Assembly: GCF_016899425.1 (NCBI RefSeq) | Contig: NZ_CP045994.1 | Span: forward strand, 2,170,001-2,234,000 | DNA: 64,000 nucleotides | Direction: 5' to 3' | DNA from: Burkholderia sp. MS389 | Lineage (GTDB): Bacteria; Pseudomonadota; Gammaproteobacteria; Burkholderiales; Burkholderiaceae | Shown here: in pieces, positions 56,161-63,822 of the stretch | Layout of the letters: each line of letters begins with the position of its first letter | Position numbering within the stretch: the first letter of the stretch is position 1 | Notes under the pieces: generated by a model | Databases searched by the model: none | What the model saw: the letters and a program-made list of their open reading frames with translations, nothing else | Told to the model about the DNA's origin: nothing | Translations under genes and position numbers: made by a program

Positions 56161-56250
56161 CCGCCGCCGCGGGCCACCGCGCCGCGCCCCGGCCCGGGCG
56201 CGCGGCGCGAACCGATCGTCAGGAGACGGGCGCATGCGCCCGGTTCGACC

Positions 56251-57432
56251 ATGAAGAAATCTCTCGCCGCACTCGGCCTGTCGCTGATGTTGCTGTCGTC
56301 CGCCGCGTTTGCGGTCCCGTCGCTTCAGCAGGTCGAGCAGTCGATCGCGCAGCGCAACTGGCAGCAAGCCGACACGCAGCTGTCGCAAGTCATCGACGCC
56401 CATCCGAACAACGCGCATGCGCGCTATCTGTACGCGCAGGTGCTGGACCGCGAAGGCCGCGCGTCCGACGCGCTCGCGCAACTGCAGCGCGCGAAATCGC
56501 TCGATCCGCAATTGAAGTTCACCGACGCGTCGCGCTTCGCGCAGACGGAGTCGCGCATTCGCGCCGACGCCGCGCGCGTGAGCGGCAACACGCCGTCGGC
56601 CACGCAGGCCGGCACGCTGCAGCCGGGGCTCGCCCCCGCCGTCGCGCCGGCCGAAAAACACGGCCCGTCGACCGGCATGTGGATCGGCCTCGGGCTGATC
56701 GTCGCCGTGATCGCGCTGGTGCTGCGCTGGACGCTGCGGCGCGCGCGCACGGCCGACAACGGCCGTGCCGACGACGAACGCCGCACGCAGCTCAAGCGCG
56801 CGACCGACGTGCTGAACGACATCCGGCCGCTGAAGCTCGATGCGAAACTGTCGACGGCGCCCGGCGCCGCGGCGCTGACCGGCGAACTCGAAGCGATCGA
56901 GAACGACGCGCGCACGCTCGTCGAGACGCTGTCGAACGGCAAGAATCCGGTGCCGCCGTATCGCGTCGATGAACTCGAACAGCGCCACGCGAGCGTGAAG
57001 GCGCGCGTCGAAGGCCGCCCCGACCCGGCCGCGCAGCCCACGGCGCCAGCGAACGGCAGCGGCTCGGTGTACGCGCAGGAAGCCGACCGCATGACGGGCG
57101 CCCAGGGTCAGCCGTATCAGCAGCAGCCCTACCCGCCGCAACCACCGTATCCGCAACAGCAGCCGCCCGTCGTGATCCAGCAAGGTGGCGGTTTCGGCGG
57201 CGGAATGGGCGGGCTCCTGACCGGCGTGCTGCTCGGCGAAGCGATGTCCGGCGGCCGCGAGCGCGTGGTCGAACGCGACGTGATCGTCGACGGCGAAAAC
57301 CGTCGGCAGGACACCGATCCGGGCTTCGACCTCGGCCGCGGCGACGATTCGAGCTGGAGCGACGGCAACAGCGGCGGCAGCGGGATGGATCTCGGCAGCA
57401 ACGACGACGGCTGGACCGACGACAACACCTGA
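56251..57432 (+). CDS. TPR-containing single-pass membrane protein
   Basis: 393-residue protein that I cannot name. A signal-like N-terminus (MKKSLAALGLSLMLLSSAAF) precedes one or two TPR units at residues 25-90. A membrane segment GMWIGLGLIVAVIALVLRW lies at about 142-160. The central part has the charged helix region LKRATDVLNDIRPLKLDAKL. The C-terminal half is low-complexity: a Pro/Tyr/Gln stretch near 290-310, a Gly-rich segment GGGFGGGMGGLLTGVLLGE, then a Ser/Asp/Gly-rich acidic tail. It follows the PspA-like gene by 90 bp, so it may anchor or regulate PspA at the membrane; that is inference. Confidence 0.75.
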   Translation: MKKSLAALGLSLMLLSSAAFAVPSLQQVEQSIAQRNWQQADTQLSQVIDAHPNNAHARYLYAQVLDREGRASDALAQLQRAKSLDPQLKFTDASRFAQTESRIRADAARVSGNTPSATQAGTLQPGLAPAVAPAEKHGPSTGMWIGLGLIVAVIALVLRWTLRRARTADNGRADDERRTQLKRATDVLNDIRPLKLDAKLSTAPGAAALTGELEAIENDARTLVETLSNGKNPVPPYRVDELEQRHASVKARVEGRPDPAAQPTAPANGSGSVYAQEADRMTGAQGQPYQQQPYPPQPPYPQQQPPVVIQQGGGFGGGMGGLLTGVLLGEAMSGGRERVVERDVIVDGENRRQDTDPGFDLGRGDDSSWSDGNSGGSGMDLGSNDDGWTDDNT

Positions 57433-57673
57433 GTGAGTACGGGTGCACCGGGTGTCGACCTGCATGTCGACGCTCGGCCACGCACGCCACGCGCTGCGGC
57501 ATGACCGGCCGCGCCGACGCGCGGATTTGTCAATCATTTCAAGATGGGCTACCGGCAATAGGGCACGTTCGCTATCATGCGGCCATCGGCGTGCCACCGA
57601 CCTTCATTCGACGCAAAGCAATCCTGCGCGTCGCGGCACGCCTCCCCCCGCCCCAACCAGGAGAAAGCCGCTC

Positions 57674-58105
57674 ATGAGCATCATCAAGGAATTCAAGGAG
57701 TTCGCCGTCAAGGGCAACGTGATGGATCTCGCCGTCGGCGTGATCATCGGTGGCGCGTTCTCGAAGATCGTCGACTCGGTCGTGAAGGACCTCATCATGC
57801 CGGTCATCGGCGTGCTGACCGGCGGCCTGGATTTCTCGAACAAGTTCGTTCTGCTCGGCACCATCCCGCCGTCGTTCAAGGGTAATCCCGATTCGTTCAA
57901 GGACCTGCAGGCCGCGGGCGTCGCCGCATTCGGCTACGGCTCGTTCATCACCGTGGCGATCAATTTCGTGATCCTTGCGTTCATCATTTTCCTGATGGTG
58001 AAATTCATCAACAAGCTGCGCAAGCCGGACGAAGCCGCGCCGGCCGCGACGCCGGAAGACATCGTGCTGCTGCGCGAGATCCGCGATTCGCTCAAGCAGC
58101 GCTGA
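57674..58105 (+). CDS. mscL: large-conductance mechanosensitive channel MscL
   Basis: Pentameric tension-gated channel of 143 residues that releases solutes on osmotic down-shock. The N-terminal amphipathic helix [20 protein letters not shown] then [20 protein letters not shown] is the conserved pore-forming TM1. The second membrane segment is [20 protein letters not shown] near residue 95, and a charged C-terminal bundle follows. ATG 57674 ([10 protein letters not shown]) with GGAG upstream is the clear start; a reading from 57443 is spurious. It lies downstream of the PspA-like and TPR genes with a 241-bp gap and has its own terminator. Confidence 0.95.
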   Translation: MSIIKEFKEFAVKGNVMDLAVGVIIGGAFSKIVDSVVKDLIMPVIGVLTGGLDFSNKFVLLGTIPPSFKGNPDSFKDLQAAGVAAFGYGSFITVAINFVILAFIIFLMVKFINKLRKPDEAAPAATPEDIVLLREIRDSLKQR

Positions 58106-58126
58106 CCGCGACACGCTCCGCCAGCC

Positions 58127-58152
58127 AGGCCCGCCCCGCGCGGGCCTTTTTA
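58127..58152 (+). terminator. intrinsic terminator after mscL
   Basis: An AGGCCCGC/GCGGGCCT stem is followed by TTTTATT, 21 bp after the mscL stop. Confidence 0.85.
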
Positions 58153-58393
58153 TTGCGCATGCGATGCACCGCCGCATGCGGCGTATCTCACTTTTTTGTG
58201 ACGAGCGAATGCACGCGCGGGAAAAGCAGGTCTATGATGGAGACTAAACGACAGTACGGGCGCCAAGACGCTGGCTGTGTCGATCATGGCGAGCAGGTCG
58301 ACGGGAGACATTGATCGTCGTACTGCACGAATGCAGCATTTTCGTGTGCTATAAAGGATCGACATGCGGCGTACATAGCCGGGAGTGGGTCGC

Positions 58394-58885
58394 ATGAAAG
58401 TGCCGCATTTCTTGCAATTGTTTTTGAGGCGAGTGTTTATGTCCTTCCCGAAAAAACGTCGGCGTGCGCCGCAGGATGGCCAGGAGTCGTTCCTCGCGGT
58501 CTTGCGCCACTCGAAGCCGTTTGCCCAGCTCGACACCAAGATTGCCCGCGCTCGCGCGCAGGACGAACCCGTCCTCTATGCGCACGTGCTGCCGGGCCTC
58601 GACGTGCTTCTGTGCAGCGTGCGCGGCGCGCAGCCGCCCTATCCGGCCATCGCCGAGCTGCGCAAGCGCTGCATCGAATCGATCGCGAATGCGCTCGAGC
58701 AGCCGCTCGACGGCCTCGAGAACGGCGGATACTGGTACGAAGCGAACGGCTTCGGCTTCCTCGTGTTCGCCAGCCGGGCGCGGGCGCGCATCCTGCCCGA
58801 GTTTGGTGCAGGCACGAAGGCGAGCCTGCGCGGCGGCCTCGGCCGTCAGAACGCGGGCGACACGACACCCCGCTCGCTCGGCTGA
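58394..58885 (+). CDS. protein of unknown function
   Basis: 163-residue protein that I do not recognise. ATG 58394 is chosen because GGGAG (58381-58385) lies 8 bp upstream; a start at 58439 (MSFPKKRRRAPQDG) is also possible. The N-terminal part is basic. The middle (ARAQDEPVLYAHVLPGLDVL then CSVRGAQPPYPAIAEL) is mixed alpha/beta in character, and GYWYEANGFGFLVFASRARA is a notable aromatic patch. There is no signal peptide or membrane segment. It stands alone between mscL and a convergent dehydrogenase gene. Confidence 0.65.
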   Translation: MKVPHFLQLFLRRVFMSFPKKRRRAPQDGQESFLAVLRHSKPFAQLDTKIARARAQDEPVLYAHVLPGLDVLLCSVRGAQPPYPAIAELRKRCIESIANALEQPLDGLENGGYWYEANGFGFLVFASRARARILPEFGAGTKASLRGGLGRQNAGDTTPRSLG

Positions 58886-58951
58886 TCCGCCAGTCATTCG
58901 ATGGGCCGCCTCCGGGCGGCCCATCTGCCATTCACACGCCCCGCTTGCCCG

Positions 58952-59857
58952 TCACGACGCCTGCTGGCGGCCGTTGCCCGGCCGCACGATGTCGATGAAC
59001 GCGGCGAAATCTGCGCCGGCGAGTCCCTGCGCGGCGCCGAGCCTGAGCACCTGCTGCACGGTGGCCGACACGGGCATCACCGCGCCGGTGTCGCGCGCGG
59101 CGTCGGCGATGGCATCGACATCCTTCTGGAACGTACTGAGCGCGCCGATCGGCGGATGACCGCCCGACGTCATGCGCGGCACGAACGTCTGCAGCAGCAC
59201 CGAATCGGCCCAGCCGCCGGCCAGCGCCTCGGCCAGACGCGCGGCGTCGATGCCGCTCGCCTGCGCGAGGCCGATCGCCTCGGCGATCGCGGTGACCGTC
59301 GCGGTAACGATCGCCTGGTTGCACAGCTTCGCCGTCTGGCCCGCGCCGGCATTGCCCATGTGCGTGATGCGCGACGCGTACGTGTCGATCAGCGCGCGCA
59401 CCGCGTCGAGATCGGCCGCGCGGCCGCCGGCCATCACCGCGAGCGTGCCGGCCTGCGCGCCCGGCACGCCGCCGGACACCGGCGCATCGACCCAGCCGAC
59501 CCCGAGCGCGGCCGCGCGCGCCGCGTAGTCGCGCGTGGCGGCGGGCGGAATGCTCGAATGATCGACGATGCGTCGCAGGCGGCGCGCGTTCGCGTCGCCG
59601 GAAAGCAGCCCGTGCTCGCCGAACACGACGTCGCCGACCGCCCGGCCGTCGAGCACGCACACGAACACCGTCTCGACGCGCTCGGCCAGCTCGTGCGGCA
59701 TGCCCGCCACCTGCGCGCCGTCCTTCACCAGCGCGTCGGCCTTGTCGCGCGAGCGATTCCATACGCTCACGCGATGCCCGGCCGCCAGCAAATGCCGAAT
59801 CATCGGCGCGCCCATCAATCCTGGTCCGCAAAATCCGACCTCCACGATGCGCCTCAT
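58952..59857 (-). CDS. beta-hydroxyacid dehydrogenase (GlxR/3-hydroxyisobutyrate family)
   Basis: NAD(P)-dependent oxidoreductase of 301 residues. The N-terminal Rossmann motif is VEVGFCGPGLMGAPMIRHLL then AAGHRVSVWNRS. The substrate-binding signature is DAPVSGGVPGAQAGTLAVMA and the catalytic Lys is in GAGQTAKLCNQAIV. The family includes tartronate semialdehyde reductase and 3-hydroxyisobutyrate dehydrogenase; the substrate is not determinable. ATG 59857 (MRRIVEVGF) is chosen; an upstream reading to 60277 crosses a tandem repeat and the dodecin gene. It is convergent with the unknown gene and divergent from dodecin. Confidence 0.9.
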   Translation of the reverse strand: MRRIVEVGFCGPGLMGAPMIRHLLAAGHRVSVWNRSRDKADALVKDGAQVAGMPHELAERVETVFVCVLDGRAVGDVVFGEHGLLSGDANARRLRRIVDHSSIPPAATRDYAARAAALGVGWVDAPVSGGVPGAQAGTLAVMAGGRAADLDAVRALIDTYASRITHMGNAGAGQTAKLCNQAIVTATVTAIAEAIGLAQASGIDAARLAEALAGGWADSVLLQTFVPRMTSGGHPPIGALSTFQKDVDAIADAARDTGAVMPVSATVQQVLRLGAAQGLAGADFAAFIDIVRPGNGRQQAS

Positions 59858-59918
59858 CTCCGATATGGGTTGCAGTTGCCGCCCATCATACCTATCACTC
59901 AAGAAGCCGGGCATGCAC

Positions 59919-59995
59919 GGGACCGTAGCGGGACCGTAGCGGGACCGTAGCGGAACCGTAGCGGAACCGTAGCGGAACCGCTTCGGGACCGCGCG
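59919..59995. repeat. 11-bp tandem repeat array
   Basis: Seven consecutive 11-bp units. The first three are GGGACCGTAGC, the next two are GGAACCGTAGC and the last two are degenerate (GGAACCGCTTC, GGGACCGCGCG). The array lies between the divergent dehydrogenase and dodecin genes, 40 bp before the dodecin ATG. There is no spacer diversity, so it is not a CRISPR. Confidence 0.85.
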
Positions 59996-60035
59996 TTGCC
60001 CCGGCAATACAGACCGATATCCCAGGGAGCGCATC

Positions 60036-60245
60036 ATGAGCGACCACGTGTACAAGCTGATCGAACTGACCGGTTCGTCGCAGCAATCGAGCGACGACGC
60101 GATCCGCAACGCGATCTCGAAAGCCGGCAAGACGCTGCACAACCTGCACTGGTTCCAGGTGACCGAAACGCGCGGCCACATCGAAGGCGACCAGGTCGTG
60201 CACTGGCAGGTCACGCTGAAGGTCGGCATGCGTATCGACGACTGA
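60036..60245 (+). CDS. dodecin family flavin-binding protein
   Basis: 69-residue protein of the dodecin family, which forms a dodecamer that stores or buffers riboflavin, FMN or other ligands. The N-terminal strand-helix pattern [20 protein letters not shown] and the conserved Trp in [20 protein letters not shown] are present; this Trp stacks on the flavin in dodecins. The C-terminal strand is [16 protein letters not shown]. It lies just after the 11-bp tandem array. The purine-catabolism cluster begins 221 bp downstream on the same strand. Confidence 0.92.
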   Translation: MSDHVYKLIELTGSSQQSSDDAIRNAISKAGKTLHNLHWFQVTETRGHIEGDQVVHWQVTLKVGMRIDD

Positions 60246-60384
60246 CGCGCCGCACGCGCCACGCGACGCCCCACCACCGGATGCGTGCAATGCGCATCCG
60301 TGCGGCGCTGCGCTCGCCTGCATTTCGCCCCGTTCCGGCCCCTTGTCGAGGCCCGGCCGGCGGGTAGCCGCGGGTATCCATCTC

Positions 60385-60413
60385 TTGACGCTGATTTTCG
60401 TTCATATTAAAAA
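60385..60413 (+). promoter_or_regulatory. candidate promoter of the LysR regulator gene
   Basis: TTGACG (60385-60390) and TAAAAA (60408-60413) are 17 bp apart. The motif ATTA-N4-CGATAT (60406-60419) overlaps the -10. Confidence 0.45.
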
Positions 60414-60419
60414 CGATAT
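60406..60419 (+). promoter_or_regulatory. ATTA-N4-CGATAT motif upstream of the LysR gene
   Basis: ATTAAAAACGATAT lies 48-61 bp before the LysR ATG and shares ATTA-N4-CGATAT with a site upstream of uraH. A LysR operator, including autoregulation, is inference. Confidence 0.4.
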
Positions 60420-60466
60420 ACCCACCCCATTCCTCGATCAGCCCAGCCATATAAACCGGAGATAAC

Positions 60467-61396
60467 ATGAGTCAGCAACGCGAGGCGATCGACACGTACC
60501 TCTTGCGCGTCTTGCACACCTTGTTGATGGAGCGCAGCGTCACGCGCGCGGCCGTCAAACTGAACCAATCGCAACCGGCGATCAGCGCCGCGCTGCGCCG
60601 CCTGCGCGACATCACCGGCGATCCGCTGCTGGTGCGCGGCAAATCCGGCATGGTGCCGACCGAATACGGGCTGCGCCTGCTCGAGCCCGTGCAGAACGCG
60701 CTGCGCGAAATCGAGCGCATCAAGTTTCAGCAGCACAACTTCGACCCGGCCACGTCGATCCGCTGCTACCGGATCGGCTGCCCCGATTACCTGAACGTGC
60801 TGTTCGTACCGACCGTCGTCGAACGCTTCCGCCTGGCCGCGCCGAATGCGACGCTCGAGTTCCATTCGCTCGGCCCCGCGTTCGACTACGAGCTCGCGCT
60901 GGAAGACGGCAAGCTCGACATCGTCGTCGGCAACTGGCCCGAACCGCCCGAGCAGCTGCACCTGTCGAACCTGTTCGTCGACGAAATCGTCTGCCTGATG
61001 AGCAACACGCATCCGTTCGCGAAGCGCGGCGGGCTCACGCTCGACCAGTACCTGAACGCGCCGCATCTCGCGCCGACGCCGTACTCGGTCGGCCAGCGCG
61101 GCGCGATCGATGTGCATCTCGCGCGCGAACGGCTCAAGCGCCACGTGGTCGTCACGCTGCCGTACTTCAACCTCGCGCCTTACGTGCTCGTGAAGTCGGA
61201 CCTGATCTTCACGACCACGCGGCTGTTCGCCGATCACTACGCGAAGTTCCTGCCGCTGTCCGTCGTGCCGGCGCCGCTCGACTTCCCGCCGATGCAGTAC
61301 TACCAGCTGTGGCACGAGCGCTGCCATTACTCCGACGAAGTGCGCTGGCTGCGCAGCCTCGTCGCCGAGGCCACCCGCACGCTGATCGAGGCGTAA
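60467..61396 (+). CDS. LysR family transcriptional regulator
   Basis: 309-residue LysR-type regulator. The N-terminal winged helix contains ERSVTRAAVKLNQSQPAISA then ALRRLRDITGDPLLVRGKSG. The C-terminal effector domain starts near residue 90 (YRIGCPDYLNVLFVPTVVER). The effector is unknown. ATG 60467 has CGGAG upstream. It is convergent with 8-oxoguanine deaminase and lies near uraH and puuD, so it is the likely regulator of purine breakdown. A motif in its promoter recurs in front of uraH. Confidence 0.9.
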   Translation: MSQQREAIDTYLLRVLHTLLMERSVTRAAVKLNQSQPAISAALRRLRDITGDPLLVRGKSGMVPTEYGLRLLEPVQNALREIERIKFQQHNFDPATSIRCYRIGCPDYLNVLFVPTVVERFRLAAPNATLEFHSLGPAFDYELALEDGKLDIVVGNWPEPPEQLHLSNLFVDEIVCLMSNTHPFAKRGGLTLDQYLNAPHLAPTPYSVGQRGAIDVHLARERLKRHVVVTLPYFNLAPYVLVKSDLIFTTTRLFADHYAKFLPLSVVPAPLDFPPMQYYQLWHERCHYSDEVRWLRSLVAEATRTLIEA

Positions 61397-61497
61397 TCGC
61401 ATACGGCGCGCGCCACGCGCCCGCCGGGCACGCCGTTGCGCGGCGGGTGTGACGGCAACGGCCGCGCGACGTGCGGCGCGACCTCCCCGCCGACGCG

Positions 61498-62910
61498 TCA
61501 GCGCGACGCTTCCACGAGTGCTTGCGCCAGCGCGTTGTGACGCTCGATCACCGGCGGCAGATCGAGCGTCGCAAGGCGCCCTTCCCGCACCACCAGCTTC
61601 CCGTTCACCACCGTGTACGCCGTCTGCGACGGCGCGCAGAACACGAGCGCCGCGACCGGATCGTGCAGCGCGCCCGCGAACAGCGGCTGACGCAGGTCGA
61701 ACGCGGCGAAATCCGCGGCCATGCCCGGCTTCAACGCGCCGATGTCGTCGCGGTTCAGCACCTTCGCACCGCCGAGCGTCGCGATCTCGAGCGCTTCGCG
61801 CGCGGTCATCGCGTCGGGCCCGAAACCGACCCGTTGCAGCAGCAGCGCCTGACGTACCTCGGCCACCATCTGCGCGCCGTCGTTCGACGCGGAACCGTCC
61901 ACGCCAAGCCCGACCGGCACGCCCGCGAGCCGCATCTTCTTCACCGGCGCGATGCCGGACGCCAATCGCATGTTCGAGCACGGGCAATGCGCGACCCCCG
62001 TGCCGGTGCGCGCGAACAGGCCGATGCCCGCATCGTCGAGCTGCACGCAGTGCGCATGCCACACGTCGTGGCCGACCCAGCCGAGATCTTCCGCATATTC
62101 GGCGGGCGTCATCCCGAACTTCTCGCGGCTGTACGCGATGTCGTTGACGTTCTCCGCGAGGTGCGTGTGCAGCGACACGCCGTATTCGCGCGCGAGCACG
62201 GCCGCGTCGCGCATCAGCTCGCGGCTCACCGAGAACGGCGAGCACGGCGCGACCACCACACGCAGCATCGCGTAGCGGCCGTCGTCGTGATAGGTCTCGA
62301 TCAGGCGCTGCGCGTCGCGCAGGATGTCGGGCTCGCGCTCGACGACCGAATCGGGCGGCAGCCCGCCGTCGCGCTGGCCGACGCTCATCGCGCCGCGGCT
62401 CGCATGAAAGCGCATGCCGATCCGCTGCGCGGCGCCGATGCTGTCGTCGAGCCGGCTGCCGTTCGGGTAGATGTACAGATGGTCGCTCGACGTCGTGCAG
62501 CCCGACTGCAGCAGCTCGGCCATCGCGGTGAGCGTCGACACCTCGATCATCTCGGGCGTCAGGTGCGCCCAGATCCGGTACAGGTTCGTCAGCCAGCCGA
62601 ACAGTTCGGCGTTCTGCGCGGCCGGCACCGCGCGCGTGAGGCTCTGGTACATGTGATGGTGCGTGTTCACGAGCCCCGGGATCACGAGGTGGCCGCGCAG
62701 GTCGAGCACTTCGTCGGCCGTGTCGGGCAGCTCGGCGCTCGGGCCGACCGCGACGATCCGGTTGTCTTCGATGTAGAGCCCCGCGTCGCGCAGTTCGCGG
62801 CGCGTGTCGTCCATGGTCACGAGCACGTCGGCGTGCTTGACCAGCAGGGTCCTCGGGCGGGATGAGGAAGGGGTCGGCGCGCGTGCGCCGGCGTGCTGCT
62901 CGAGATTCAT
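61498..62910 (-). CDS. 8-oxoguanine deaminase-type amidohydrolase
   Basis: Zinc-dependent amidohydrolase of 470 residues (guanine/8-oxoguanine deaminase family). The metal-binding His residues are in VIPGLVNTHHHMYQSLTRAV, VSLHTHLAENVNDIAYSREK and VGHDVWHAHCVQLDDA, and the catalytic Asp is in VPVGLGVDGSASNDGAQMVA. It would deaminate 8-oxoguanine to urate, or a similar purine or cytosine-type base. ATG 62910 (MNLEQHAGARAPT) is chosen as the only start with an upstream purine stretch. It is divergent from uraH and near puuD, so urate entry into the pathway is likely. Confidence 0.9.
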   Translation of the reverse strand: MNLEQHAGARAPTPSSSRPRTLLVKHADVLVTMDDTRRELRDAGLYIEDNRIVAVGPSAELPDTADEVLDLRGHLVIPGLVNTHHHMYQSLTRAVPAAQNAELFGWLTNLYRIWAHLTPEMIEVSTLTAMAELLQSGCTTSSDHLYIYPNGSRLDDSIGAAQRIGMRFHASRGAMSVGQRDGGLPPDSVVEREPDILRDAQRLIETYHDDGRYAMLRVVVAPCSPFSVSRELMRDAAVLAREYGVSLHTHLAENVNDIAYSREKFGMTPAEYAEDLGWVGHDVWHAHCVQLDDAGIGLFARTGTGVAHCPCSNMRLASGIAPVKKMRLAGVPVGLGVDGSASNDGAQMVAEVRQALLLQRVGFGPDAMTAREALEIATLGGAKVLNRDDIGALKPGMAADFAAFDLRQPLFAGALHDPVAALVFCAPSQTAYTVVNGKLVVREGRLATLDLPPVIERHNALAQALVEASR

Positions 62911-63415
62911 GCGTTCTCCGCGTCGGTCTGGCTCCAGGGGCTGTCCTGGAAGCGGTCACACAGCCGTTCGAACGCTGAATCGCGGCACGCCCCGGTGCCT
63001 GCGTCCGTTCGAACGCCCTGGCCCGGTTACCCGGCGTGCTCGCCGTCTTCGGGGTACGCGCGGCCACCGGCCGACGCGCACGGCGGGAGGATCGCCCAAG
63101 CGCGCGCCGCACACAATACACGATCGCGAATACCGTGCTTCAGGGATTCGGTATGGTACGCCGCCCGACGCCCCGCGCGTGCCCGGCATCGGTGCGCTCG
63201 GCCCTGTCCGGCGGGCCGTCGACAGCCGCTCATGCGCGGCGCATTATCTTCGATATCGCGCACGTATTTGCACGGGGAACCTTTTTACAATGCCTGCACG
63301 GCGCTCGCTTCACGCTCGCCGACGGGTATGTAGCCACGTGACGTGGAGCCTCGATCCGCCGCACAGTCATGGATCGAGTCGCCGCCGAACCTCGCATTCA
63401 CACAAGGAACAACGA
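62911..63415. other. intergenic region between 8-oxoguanine deaminase and uraH
   Basis: This 505-bp divergent gap contains a dyad-like site (CGCATTATC-TTC-GATATCGCG, 63240-63260) with the ATTA-N4-CGATAT motif, and a TACAAT at 63286-63291 that could be the uraH -10. Small ORFs inside it look non-coding. I see no gene. Confidence 0.5.
63240..63260. promoter_or_regulatory. candidate LysR operator upstream of uraH
   Basis: CGCATTATC and GATATCGCG pair in inverted orientation at 7 of 9 positions around a TTC spacer. The contained ATTATCTTCGATAT shares ATTA-N4-CGATAT with the LysR gene's own promoter. Confidence 0.4.
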
Positions 63416-63769
63416 ATGGGAAAGCTCACTACCCACGTACTCGATACGGCGCACGGTCGCCCCGGCGCCGCCATCAAGGTGGACCTCTACGCGCTGGACG
63501 GCGAATCGCGCCGCGCGATCAAGACCGTGCTGACCAATAGCGACGGCCGCTGCGACGAACCGCTGCTCGAAGGCGCGGCACTCGCCGCCGGCGAATACGA
63601 ACTCGTGTTCCATGCCGGCGACTACTTCGCGGCGCTCGGCGTGAAGGTGCCCGAACCCCGCTTCGTCGACCGCGTCGTGCTGCGCTTCGGCATCGCCGAC
63701 GTCGGCTCGCACTACCACGTGCCGCTGCTCGTGTCGCCGTGGTCGTACAGCACTTATCGCGGCAGCTGA
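63416..63769 (+). CDS. uraH: 5-hydroxyisourate hydrolase
   Basis: Transthyretin-related enzyme of 117 residues that hydrolyses 5-hydroxyisourate to OHCU in urate degradation. The first catalytic His is in LTTHVLDTAHGRPGAAIKVD, the second region is in GIADVGSHYHVPLLVSPWSY, and the family-specific C-terminal tetrapeptide YRGS closes the protein. It is cytoplasmic, with no signal peptide. ATG 63416 is preceded by AAGGAA. The puuD gene follows 53 bp later on the same strand, so urate oxidation and the next step are encoded together. Confidence 0.95.
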   Translation: MGKLTTHVLDTAHGRPGAAIKVDLYALDGESRRAIKTVLTNSDGRCDEPLLEGAALAAGEYELVFHAGDYFAALGVKVPEPRFVDRVVLRFGIADVGSHYHVPLLVSPWSYSTYRGS

Positions 63770-63822
63770 CATTCGAATCAGCACCTGCATCAAGACAAAC
63801 GATCTGAGTCTGGAGGAGTTTC

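Noticed and set aside
59919-59995. Possible CRISPR array
   Set aside because: Units are contiguous 11-bp repeats with no spacers, and no cas genes are present.
60407-63121. 904-codon minus-strand reading frame across the LysR and deaminase region
   Set aside because: Low-complexity Arg/Ala translation; the deaminase is read in a different frame of the same strand with complete metal-site motifs.
62893-63333. 146-codon ORF in the deaminase-uraH gap
   Set aside because: No ribosome-binding site, atypical composition and no family resemblance; the region reads better as a control region.
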